From Lichtheimia corymbifera B2541 (taxonomy: Eukaryota > Mucoromycota > Mucoromycetes > Mucorales > Lichtheimiaceae), in the NCBI GenBank assembly GCA_000697475.1, contig JNEU01001133.1, forward strand, positions 1-54,088: a stretch of 54,088 nucleotides of DNA. Reading direction: 5' to 3'. Below the pieces are notes generated by a model that saw nothing but the letters and a program-made list of their open reading frames with translations, was not told where the DNA came from and made no database searches. Positions 1-7,670 of the stretch are shown here, piece by piece. Made by a program: the position numbers and the translations under genes. Position 1 is the first letter of the stretch; each line of letters starts with the position of its first letter.

Positions 1-249
1 TTTTTGGCGGATATGACCGTAGCCAATAGCAACGACGAATGATAATAAAGAAGTGTTTGTAACGTAAAAGAGATGATGTTTATTCATATGGTGGAATGGG
101 GATATTTATATGAGATAGCTAATGTATAATATGTGGCAAAGTAAAGCTGCGCCTTGCTGCGCATAAGCTACGGATGCTGAGGTGGCTCACCGTGTAACAG
201 AAGTTGATGTCAAAAGAATATTGCTGCGCCAGCGCATAGTACCCCGACA
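1..249 (-). repeat. 3' LTR (with respect to the element), truncated by the window edge
   Basis: Bases 1-249 match 3957-4205 base for base. The copy ends in CGACA at 245-249. By comparison with the complete LTR, the first 11 bases lie outside the window. Confidence 0.93.
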
Positions 250-263
250 ATACCCCCTCTCCA
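250..263 (-). other. Polypurine tract of the retroelement
   Basis: On the minus strand the LTR is preceded by a purine run GGAGAGGGGG and three further bases. It lies between the polyprotein stop codon (266-268) and the LTR edge, the position of the plus-strand primer in LTR elements. Confidence 0.7.
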
Positions 264-265
264 GA

Positions 266-3200
266 TTATTGCACGTCCTCGTGCATAGATGTACTTGCAG
301 CTTGAGCGAGACGTTGGCGTTCTTGAGCACGTGATGAAGCAGGGTCGTACCATGGTTCCGGAATTGGATTCTTGACATTGAGAGGTCTTAAGCGATCGGT
401 GTGTACCATGGATGAATAAACTTTGCCTTGCATGTCTTCAAGCTTGTATGTGTGATATTCTTGATTCTTGCCAATGACGCGATAAGGGCCTTTCCAATTG
501 TATTCAAGGCTAAGCTTGTTTTCATGGCGCATCGCAACAATATCACCAACAGAAAAATCTTGCGGTTTAAGTACGGCATCCCATCGTTGCTTGTCAAGTT
601 GAGCATTGCTTTGAAGTCGATTGATGGCCTGGTTGCGGGAATCACGTAACTTGCGTAATTCAGGTAAACGAGAGTCTGCAAGTGCTTGAGGATCATCAGA
701 TGGATTTGATAGGACCATTGGTTGCAAGGTATCACCAGGAAGAACAGGATCGCGGCCATATACCATATAAAAAGGACTAAGACCGGTTGTACGATGCTTG
801 CGAATTCGACAGGCAAAAACAGCAGTGTCCACAAATTCATCCCAGCGATGAATGGCACCATTGACGTATTTGCGCAACATTTGTTTGAGGATCCCATTTG
901 TGCGTTCAGCTTTGGCATTTGTACGTGGGTGAAAAGCAGACGTACGCTTGTGTTGGATCTTCAGGCGGCCAAGGTAATGAGCGAGAATGTTGGAAAGAAA
1001 ATTTGCACCACGATCCGTAACGATTTCATGCGGGCAACCAAAATGCATAACGATCTCCTCGTGCATGAACTTGGCAATCGCTTCTCCAGTAGCATCTCGC
1101 ACAGCACGTGCACAGGTCCAATTGGTAGTAGAGTCAACTGCGACAAGAAGCCATCGATTGCCTTTAACCGTTGGTGGCAGTTCACCAATAAAATCCAGGT
1201 GCCATCGAGCAAAAGGAGCGGGAATATCCAATGGTTTCATAGGAGCATGGTGCACATGACGATCAGCATTGGAAGCGAGTTGGCATTGTGGGCATTCCTT
1301 GATCCATGTATTGATGTCATTTTGCATATCAGGCCACCAATAGCGTTTCTTGATCAAGTCATATAATGTCTTGTTGCCAGGATGTCCAAAGCCAGTGTGG
1401 AATTGTTGTACAAGATCAGCACGCCGAGCGAACAACACATAACGCACCTCGTTGGTTTGTTCTCCATTCTTGATGAGACGGTAGACTTGATCATTGCGGG
1501 TCACAAATCGTTGTCGATGCTTTTGTAATAAATCCTTGTATAATGATGGCCATTGTTCTTCAGGCTTCGCATAAAACTTTGGCCAATCGGTTTCTTGGAT
1601 GGCACGCACCGCATACAGATATTCAGGCTCCATGTCTTGTTCAGATGTATCACACCCAGGTCCATCACGACGTGAAAGTAAATCAGGCACATGGTTATCT
1701 TTCCCCGGCTTGTATTGGATGTTGGGATCGTATAACTCCAATTCAGCAATCCAACGAGTGAGGCGTGGTGTAGGCTTGGTTTGTGTGCGGAAATATTTCA
1801 ATGGATGATGATCGGTATACACGATATAGCTCCTCCCTTCCACAAAACAACGCCATGATTTCAATGCATGCAAGATACCCAAAAGTTCTCGTTCTTGTGC
1901 TGGATAATTGCGCTCAGCTGGTGATAACTTTTTGGATTCAAACGCCACTGGATGCATGAGACCATCATCACCTTCTTGAAGCAGTACGGCACCAACACCA
2001 AAATCAGATGCATCAGTCTCGATTGTAAATGGCTTGTCTGAATTGGGTGGCAGCAAAATTGGTGCATTGGTCATGCGGGCTTTGATTTCTTCAAATGCAG
2101 CTTGACACGCGGGGGTCCACACAATAGCCCTTTTCTTTGCTCCTGTTCCTTGTGTCAAGTCTGTCAAAGGTGTAGCAATCGACGAGAAGTTGCGAATGAA
2201 CCGACGATAATGCGAACCCAACCCAATGAACTGTCGTACTTCTTGCACATTCCTTGGTACTGGCCATTCTTGAATCGCCTTCACCTTCTGCACCGAAGGG
2301 CTTACTCCTTTTCCGGACACGCGAAAACCGACAAACTCCAGCTCAGTCTTGAAGAACTCGCACTTTTTCTTGTTGGCAATCAGCTTGGCATCTTGGAGAC
2401 GACGTAACACTTCACGCACATGGCGCTCATGTTCTTCCTTGGACTTGCTGTAAATGAGGATATCCTCCAAATACACCAACGCGTACTCATCAAGACAGTC
2501 TCCCAGTACTGCATTCATCAAGCGTTGAAAAGTAGGTGGTGCATTTGTCAATCCAAAAGGTAGGACCAACCATTCCCAAGAACCATATCGTGTATTGAAT
2601 GCGGTCTTGTCAACATCCTCATCTCGAATCCTCACTTGATGATAGCCGCTCTTCAAATCGATACTCGAGAAATATTTGGCACCGCCTAAACGATCCAAGC
2701 ATTCATCGATACGAGGTAACGGATGTGAGTTGCGTTTGGTGACTTGATTGATTGCGCGATAATCAATACACAATCTCATAGATCCATCCTTCTTGCGTAC
2801 GAATAATACTGGTGCTCCCCAAGGTGATGTACTTGGTCGAATAAGCCGTAAGTCTTGAAGCTCCTTCAACTGCTTTCGCAATTCATCCAACTCACGTGGA
2901 CTCATCTTGTATGGTGGTCGGTTAATAGGTGCAGCATCACCGGTATCGATAACATGGGACACATTGCGATCTGGTGGTAATCCTGGAAGCTTGTCTTGGA
3001 ATACATCCTTAAACTCGACGATCAATGACTTGACTTTGGCATCCTCCACATCCCCAGAATCTTCGGCCTCTGGACGAAGGTAACAAGCAAACATATGCTC
3101 AATCTTCTTGTCACGCTGATAACGTTGAACTTGTCTAGCCGAAATGAGATATGCCAATTCTGGAACTTCACGCTGGTGCTTAGGACGAATGGTGTATGTG

Positions 3201-3934
3201 ATGCCAGCATCAACAATCTTCCAAGTGTCACGATCCCAGTCAGGAATTGGCTTGTGTTGCTTGATCCAATCGCGCCCCAATATAAGATCGAACTTGGTAT
3301 CCAAGACGTAAGCAGTTATTTGATGCACAAATCCACCAGCATTCAATTGGAGATTCACTCGTTCATCGATACGCATGCAATGACCACCAGCAGTTTCTAC
3401 ACTTCGGCCTTCAACACGCTGCCGCGGCACTCCTTGAACCAATAACGGTGATACATATGTCGATGATGCACCACTGTCCAGCAAAATGTCGCAAGGATAC
3501 CCATTACATGTCATGGAATATAACGGTAAATCGGTACTGGTTGTGGTGAAAAGCTTCTCAAGATGATTCATGTCATTTTCCAGGTTGCCCTCGTAAGGAC
3601 GAAAAATGGCATCAAAGTCGGTGTCAATGTCGAGAAGATGAGCAGTCGGTGGATCTTGTTTCACGGTGCGTACTTGATGGTCCAGTCTTGGGAAATCGTG
3701 TTGTATGCCAGGTTCTTGCTTGTGGAGTGGTTCTTCGTATGTCATCCCTCGAAATGGTCGAAAACGGTAAGCATCCGGTAACGTGTCTAATGCGCATTGT
3801 CTTGCAAAATGTCCTTCGTTTCCACAGTTGTAGCAAATTACGGGCCTTTCTTCGATATAGTGTTGTCCATAGTATCTTGTATCGTGTCTCGAATAAAAAT
3901 CGTGTCGTCTGTACATAGTGGATCGAGAAAGCAT
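266..3934 (-). CDS. Gag(NC)-Pol polyprotein lacking the capsid region
   Basis: A single 1222-residue frame. Seen in order: one CCHC zinc knuckle (C34, C37, H42, C47); an aspartic protease with LLDSGASS near residue 150; a reverse transcriptase whose active-site box reads YLED at 488-491 instead of the usual Y-x-D-D; RNase H with DASDFGVGAVL and YTDHHPLKY; an integrase with an H-H-C-C zinc domain, D-D-E residues (LDF, VTDRGANF, AERTNG) and a GPY-type box (WKGPYRV). No chromodomain was seen. Only 33 residues precede the zinc knuckle, whereas family members normally carry a capsid domain of a few hundred residues there. The start ATG (3932-3934) lies next to the primer-binding site, leaving no room for Gag. 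The missing capsid and the D-to-E change at residue 490 suggest that it cannot move without help. Confidence 0.92.
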   Translation of the reverse strand: MLSRSTMYRRHDFYSRHDTRYYGQHYIEERPVICYNCGNEGHFARQCALDTLPDAYRFRPFRGMTYEEPLHKQEPGIQHDFPRLDHQVRTVKQDPPTAHLLDIDTDFDAIFRPYEGNLENDMNHLEKLFTTTSTDLPLYSMTCNGYPCDILLDSGASSTYVSPLLVQGVPRQRVEGRSVETAGGHCMRIDERVNLQLNAGGFVHQITAYVLDTKFDLILGRDWIKQHKPIPDWDRDTWKIVDAGITYTIRPKHQREVPELAYLISARQVQRYQRDKKIEHMFACYLRPEAEDSGDVEDAKVKSLIVEFKDVFQDKLPGLPPDRNVSHVIDTGDAAPINRPPYKMSPRELDELRKQLKELQDLRLIRPSTSPWGAPVLFVRKKDGSMRLCIDYRAINQVTKRNSHPLPRIDECLDRLGGAKYFSSIDLKSGYHQVRIRDEDVDKTAFNTRYGSWEWLVLPFGLTNAPPTFQRLMNAVLGDCLDEYALVYLEDILIYSKSKEEHERHVREVLRRLQDAKLIANKKKCEFFKTELEFVGFRVSGKGVSPSVQKVKAIQEWPVPRNVQEVRQFIGLGSHYRRFIRNFSSIATPLTDLTQGTGAKKRAIVWTPACQAAFEEIKARMTNAPILLPPNSDKPFTIETDASDFGVGAVLLQEGDDGLMHPVAFESKKLSPAERNYPAQERELLGILHALKSWRCFVEGRSYIVYTDHHPLKYFRTQTKPTPRLTRWIAELELYDPNIQYKPGKDNHVPDLLSRRDGPGCDTSEQDMEPEYLYAVRAIQETDWPKFYAKPEEQWPSLYKDLLQKHRQRFVTRNDQVYRLIKNGEQTNEVRYVLFARRADLVQQFHTGFGHPGNKTLYDLIKKRYWWPDMQNDINTWIKECPQCQLASNADRHVHHAPMKPLDIPAPFARWHLDFIGELPPTVKGNRWLLVAVDSTTNWTCARAVRDATGEAIAKFMHEEIVMHFGCPHEIVTDRGANFLSNILAHYLGRLKIQHKRTSAFHPRTNAKAERTNGILKQMLRKYVNGAIHRWDEFVDTAVFACRIRKHRTTGLSPFYMVYGRDPVLPGDTLQPMVLSNPSDDPQALADSRLPELRKLRDSRNQAINRLQSNAQLDKQRWDAVLKPQDFSVGDIVAMRHENKLSLEYNWKGPYRVIGKNQEYHTYKLEDMQGKVYSSMVHTDRLRPLNVKNPIPEPWYDPASSRAQERQRLAQAASTSMHEDVQ

Positions 3935-3936
3935 CA

Positions 3937-3943
3937 GCTACCA
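3937..3943 (-). other. Primer-binding site, probably for initiator tRNA-Met
   Basis: On the minus strand, TGGTAGC begins two bases after the LTR end. It is complementary to a tRNA 3' end GCTACCA, which is the end of initiator tRNA-Met in yeast and vertebrates. Only seven bases match that expectation, so the tRNA identity is tentative. Confidence 0.6.
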
Positions 3944-3945
3944 AT

Positions 3946-4205
3946 TGTCGTGCTTCTTTTTGGCGGATATGACCGTAGCCAATAGCAACGACGAATGATA
4001 ATAAAGAAGTGTTTGTAACGTAAAAGAGATGATGTTTATTCATATGGTGGAATGGGGATATTTATATGAGATAGCTAATGTATAATATGTGGCAAAGTAA
4101 AGCTGCGCCTTGCTGCGCATAAGCTACGGATGCTGAGGTGGCTCACCGTGTAACAGAAGTTGATGTCAAAAGAATATTGCTGCGCCAGCGCATAGTACCC
4201 CGACA
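3946..4205 (-). repeat. 5' LTR (with respect to the element), complete, 260 bp
   Basis: The LTR is bounded by TGTCG at 3946-3950 and CGACA at 4201-4205, a perfect 5-bp terminal inverted repeat in TG...CA form. On the minus strand it contains a TATA-like ATATAAATA and a downstream AATAAA, as expected of a promoter and polyadenylation signal. Confidence 0.92.
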
Positions 4206-4239
4206 GTGGAAAATGTCACGTGATCATGCAAAAGATCAC

Positions 4240-4244
4240 AAAAA
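4240..4244 (-). terminator. RNA polymerase III terminator (T5)
   Basis: Five adenines on the plus strand read as TTTTT on the minus strand, about 41 bp past the tRNA-Ala 3' end. This is the first run of four or more T downstream of the gene. Confidence 0.6.
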
Positions 4245-4285
4245 TGAACCGTAATTGGATCATTCGATCAGAAATGAAGCGGAAT

Positions 4286-4358
4286 TGGAGAAGCTGGGCG
4301 TCGATCCCAGTACCTCTCGCATGCTAAGCGAGCGCTCTACCATTTGAGCTACATCCCC
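4286..4358 (-). tRNA. tRNA-Ala (anticodon AGC)
   Basis: The 73-nt minus-strand sequence folds as a cloverleaf. The acceptor stem starts GGGGATG, the anticodon arm is CTCGC-TTAGCAT-GCGAG with anticodon AGC, and the T arm is CTGGG-ATCGACG-CCCAG; there is no intron. The acceptor contains the G3:U70 wobble pair that identifies alanine tRNA, and the discriminator base is A. One acceptor pair (position 6-67) is a U-U mismatch. CCA is not encoded. Confidence 0.95.
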
Positions 4359-4898
4359 TTTGCTTGTTTTTGACAAGCCTGAAACGTAATGATATACCAA
4401 ACTACTACTTTCTTTAGTAAAAATAATGACGTCAAACTCGTTCTTGAAGGCTTACACGTGATGTCCTCTGGCGATTCTTATGTTCCCCACACACTCCTTT
4501 GCTTTTCCCTTTTTGGATTCCCCGACGCCCCGTCTCATGCACCACATTTTCGCACACGTCATTTTTATTTATTGCTTCCCTCTTTCCCAGTTCCCTGTTT
4601 GCACTTTCTTTTCGTGGCTTTTCTCTTTACTCATCACTTTTGTCATTTCTTAGCTTCCTCTCTGACTTTACGACTTTTATTTCAGCTCATTCCACTTTAC
4701 TTGTTATGTTATTCATTCACACCCTTACATTGGCACAGTACGACAGCACCGCGATTGCACTGTGAACACATTCGTCATTGGCAACGACTCTCTTACGACG
4801 TCTTATCATCTTTATCACTCTCCCTGTTGTACCCGAATGCACCATGACCACATATTATGTTTCAGACGCACTATATGTAAATTCAGATACACTAAGAT

Positions 4899-4947
4899 AC
4901 ACGCACACGCACACGCACACACAAGCACACGCACACACACACACACA
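4899..4947. repeat. CA-rich microsatellite
   Basis: About 49 bp of alternating CA with interspersed CACG units. Confidence 0.9.
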
Positions 4948-5344
4948 TCGCTGTTATCATTATCATCATTATCATTGTCATCATAGTATTTGTCAAGTGA
5001 ATATAAAATAGCTCAATGATAGAATAAAGAAGAACAAGCTTTTTGGAGTGAATTGAAAGACTTGGATTGTTTCCTATTGCTGGTCGCTGACTATTGTGCG
5101 AACGAGATCCCTTTTATCCTTTAGATTATTCGTATCTCTCTTCCATTGTTCCCTTTTACTCTCTCTCTTTGATTATCCTTTCGATTGTTCATTGCAGGTT
5201 GATCTTTCAGTCTACAGTGTTCATTGTTTATTTTATATTTGGTTATATCCCATTGTATTTCTATTTGCCAGTGGAGTCTTTCTTATTTTATCTACCCTAC
5301 ACACATCACTTACCTCCCCGGATATTCTTGATCGTTCTCTCGCA

Positions 5345-5650
5345 CCGCACGTGTCATTTTTGACACGGCGCGTGGTGATATATATACTGGTGGCCTGCCT
5401 GGTTTGAAAAGCCGTTGTATGTTGATGAAAGAAGTACCGTGGTGTAGCGGAGTAGCCAAGGATATGATATTGAAGACGCCATCTTATTTGGGAGGATCGT
5501 TGTGGAGCAATTTGGAGTAGAAGTAGTCTGGTGGATCATTGGTCGGAGTGAAGTGGCAGCCTGCAGCCCACAAGCGGCTCCCTTCCTCTTTATTATACAT
5601 GGCCAATGTTTTTGCATGAATGTGAACCTTTTCTGTGGCTGATCCCTTGC
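5345..5650. repeat. Diverged dispersed repeat, copy A
   Basis: Copy A opens with the palindrome GTGTCA-TTTT-TGACAC (5351-5366). From about 5421 it aligns with copy B through shared words such as GACGCCAT, TTTGGGAGGAT, GGAGCAATTT, CATGAATGTGAACC and TTCTGTGGCTGATCC. The family was not identified; it could be an LTR, a SINE or another non-coding mobile sequence. Confidence 0.65.
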
Positions 5651-5861
5651 CAGTAAAAGGGACATCAAAATAAACTTTTTGGAATCATCGTTTTCTTTCT
5701 CTAATTTTGTGGTTGCCTGGTATCAGAACGACGTGGTCAGAACGGTACAGGAACGCATTATTATATCTTTATTTGTCTACATCTGTCAAAGGACTACCGA
5801 GTTATAAGAATCCCCTTTCCTCACTTTACATTGTTATTACACCACGTCTGGCACATCACAC

Positions 5862-5877
5862 GTATCATTTTTGACAC
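5862..5877. repeat. Isolated copy of the repeat's palindromic head
   Basis: GTATCATTTTTGACAC differs by one base from the palindrome of copy A and is followed by similar CGG-rich bases. The body of the repeat is not recognisable after it. Confidence 0.5.
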
Positions 5878-6106
5878 GGTCTGTGTCGATAGTTCCGGGA
5901 AAGCTTTTCCTTATGTGGAAAAGTAGTTTAGAGGTCCTCATGTCAGTGATGTCATTGGCTGAGTTTTATGTTAAAGTATTTAAAGGCGATTTGGATGATT
6001 GAATAAACGATATCTCTATTTCTGCTTTTCTTCTCTTTGTCTTTCTCCCTTACTTTTGGTCACCATCGTTAGTCCGGAGCTTTTGGGCAATATCTCTCTC
6101 CCGGGT

Positions 6107-6375
6107 GTGTCATTTTTTACTATTTTCGAGGTACTATTTATACAGAAGGCGTTCCTGATGCGGAAAGTCATCGTTGATGGATCATCTTGTAGCGGAATAG
6201 ACATAGATCACAATATCGTAGACGCCATTGTATTTGGGAGGATAGGTAGGGAGCAATTTAGAGTAAAAGTAGTTTGGCGACCGTGATCCATTAGTCGGAG
6301 TCCACAAGCACTTCCCTTCACCTGGCCATATATTTTCGCATGAATGTGAACCCTTTTCTGTGGCTGATCCTTTGT
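6107..6375. repeat. Diverged dispersed repeat, copy B
   Basis: Copy B begins with GTGTCATTTTTT, half of the palindrome, and its body (from about 6172) parallels copy A in the same order and orientation. The head-to-body spacing is similar (65 bp here against 70 bp in A). Substitutions and small indels are many, so the duplication is old. Confidence 0.65.
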
Positions 6376-6821
6376 TAGATTAAGAGGTTTGTAGGCTTCA
6401 TCGCTGTGAATGAGTTTATATCATTTAGGGCCAATGGTGCACGGGACCATTTTGTCACTTCCTGGAGCATAATAACTTGAGAAACGGAGTCAATGACGGT
6501 TATTATATCCGCTATGTTTACCATCCATCAGTTGTCCCCCCTTACGATGCGCTTTTTCCGTGTTCAAGGTTTTTGCACATGCCAGTTACACATCCTCTAT
6601 AAGGCACCTAAAATTCCAATGACAATATTGCTATGAGTCTATTGTCAGCACGCGAGTCAATATGATTCTGTTGTAATCTTGCTGTGGAGGGCACGATAGA
6701 AGATAGAAGAATTCAATCAATAAAAAGAGACTACACGAAGTATCTTGGAACTGATGTTTATATCACCTATACCATATCACTAGCCATTAACTAACTTTGA
6801 TGATCCAATCTCCTCAAATCT

Positions 6822-7007
6822 TAGCCTGCCTCGGCAACATCATCTTTTCTTTCTTACCCAATCCCAATTTCTAGCCTGTCTCGGCAGTCGGCACCAATCT
6901 CTTTCTACACCTTTCTTCAGCCTGTCTCGGCACCCATTCAATCTTCTCTTCTTTTAGCCTGTCTCGGCATCCATTTCAATTTCCTCAACTCTTAGCCTGT
7001 CTCGGCA
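6822..7007. repeat. Five-copy array of a 15-bp motif
   Basis: TAGCCTGTCTCGGCA or a one-base variant occurs at 6822, 6872, 6918, 6955 and 6993. Copies are 37-50 bp apart, all in the same orientation, separated by pyrimidine-rich spacers that resemble one another (CAATCTCCTC, CAATCTTCTC, CAATTTCCTC). The motif is far better conserved than the spacers. Confidence 0.85.
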
Positions 7008-7618
7008 TCAAACCTTCACACTTCACTTTTCCCTTTCTCAAATAACCCAATCTTCCTTTTGATACTTTTAATACAAAGTATCTGGTGCTCACTACTCAAT
7101 CTCTCTATAACCACGTTATCCACAAGTTGAGATTAACCAATAAATCATCCCTTTTCAACATCCAAACCATTGTCAAACGTGTGGTGCTTACTTAGAAAGA
7201 CCACATCCTCACAACCAAATCCCCAATCCTCATAACAAAACCTCTGCCTTACACCTAGCAACTCAGTCAAATCAAGAAATTCACCACTCCCCAGCAACCG
7301 GGTGCTTGTAGGTCTCAGTATCAAGATTATTTTACTATATATAATAACCATATGAACGAATATAATGCATGGATGTAATATAGTGTATATATTTATAATA
7401 ATGAACGGCTTATTGAAACTATTCTACATAGTGGCCAATATACTGTTGACCTTGGACAATGATGATATGATTATCTATGGACGGATATAAAAAGTTGGTT
7501 GTTGAGATATCACATTGCAAGTAACATGTGATAATAGCGTCTGACATGTATGTACAACACAGCAACAAGCGTTTAAGTCGGAGGGTCGATATATAGCTTT
7601 AACCGCCTTTTTATCCTT

Positions 7619-7635
7619 CTCTCTCTCTCTCTCTC
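7619..7635. repeat. CT microsatellite before the golgin start
   Basis: A run of about eight CT units, probably in the 5' UTR, 36 bp before the chosen ATG. Confidence 0.85.
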
Positions 7636-7670
7636 AAGTGCATTTCTCATTTCCTTCAGTGGTGTCTTCC

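Larger units (their letters stand above)
1..4205 (-). mobile_element. Ty3/gypsy-type LTR retrotransposon, minus strand
   Basis: Two direct repeats flank one long minus-strand polyprotein frame with the order zinc knuckle, protease, reverse transcriptase, RNase H, integrase, which is the Ty3/gypsy order. The left copy is cut by the window start, so the target-site duplication cannot be checked. The 249 bases visible in both LTRs are identical by eye, pointing to a recent insertion. The internal region is short (about 3.7 kb) because the frame begins inside the primer-binding site and no Gag capsid region is present. The element lies just downstream of a tRNA gene. Confidence 0.93.
4389..7618. 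other. Gene-poor, repeat-bearing region
   Basis: No conserved protein could be recognised on either strand. The first part (about 4490-4800 and 5100-5340) is strongly pyrimidine-rich, which keeps long frames open by composition. The stretch also holds a CA microsatellite, two diverged copies of a roughly 300-bp repeat, and a five-copy 15-bp motif array, listed separately. Confidence 0.6.

Noticed and set aside
4389..4847. 152-codon plus-strand frame
   Set aside because: It lies in a pyrimidine-rich tract that lacks stop codons by composition; the product is Ser/Leu/Phe/His-rich with no motif.
5718..5729. TGGTATCAGAAC, resembling the plant-type copia primer-binding site
   Set aside because: No LTR pair or pol sequence adjoins it, and the active element here uses TGGTAGC; a 12-base match alone is weak.
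6822..7007. CRISPR-like array
   Set aside because: Repeats are only 15 bp, spacers are similar to each other and the genome is eukaryotic.
7638..7670. Upstream GTG start adding 11 residues to the golgin
   Set aside because: Fungal nuclear genes start with ATG; the first in-frame ATG is at 7671.
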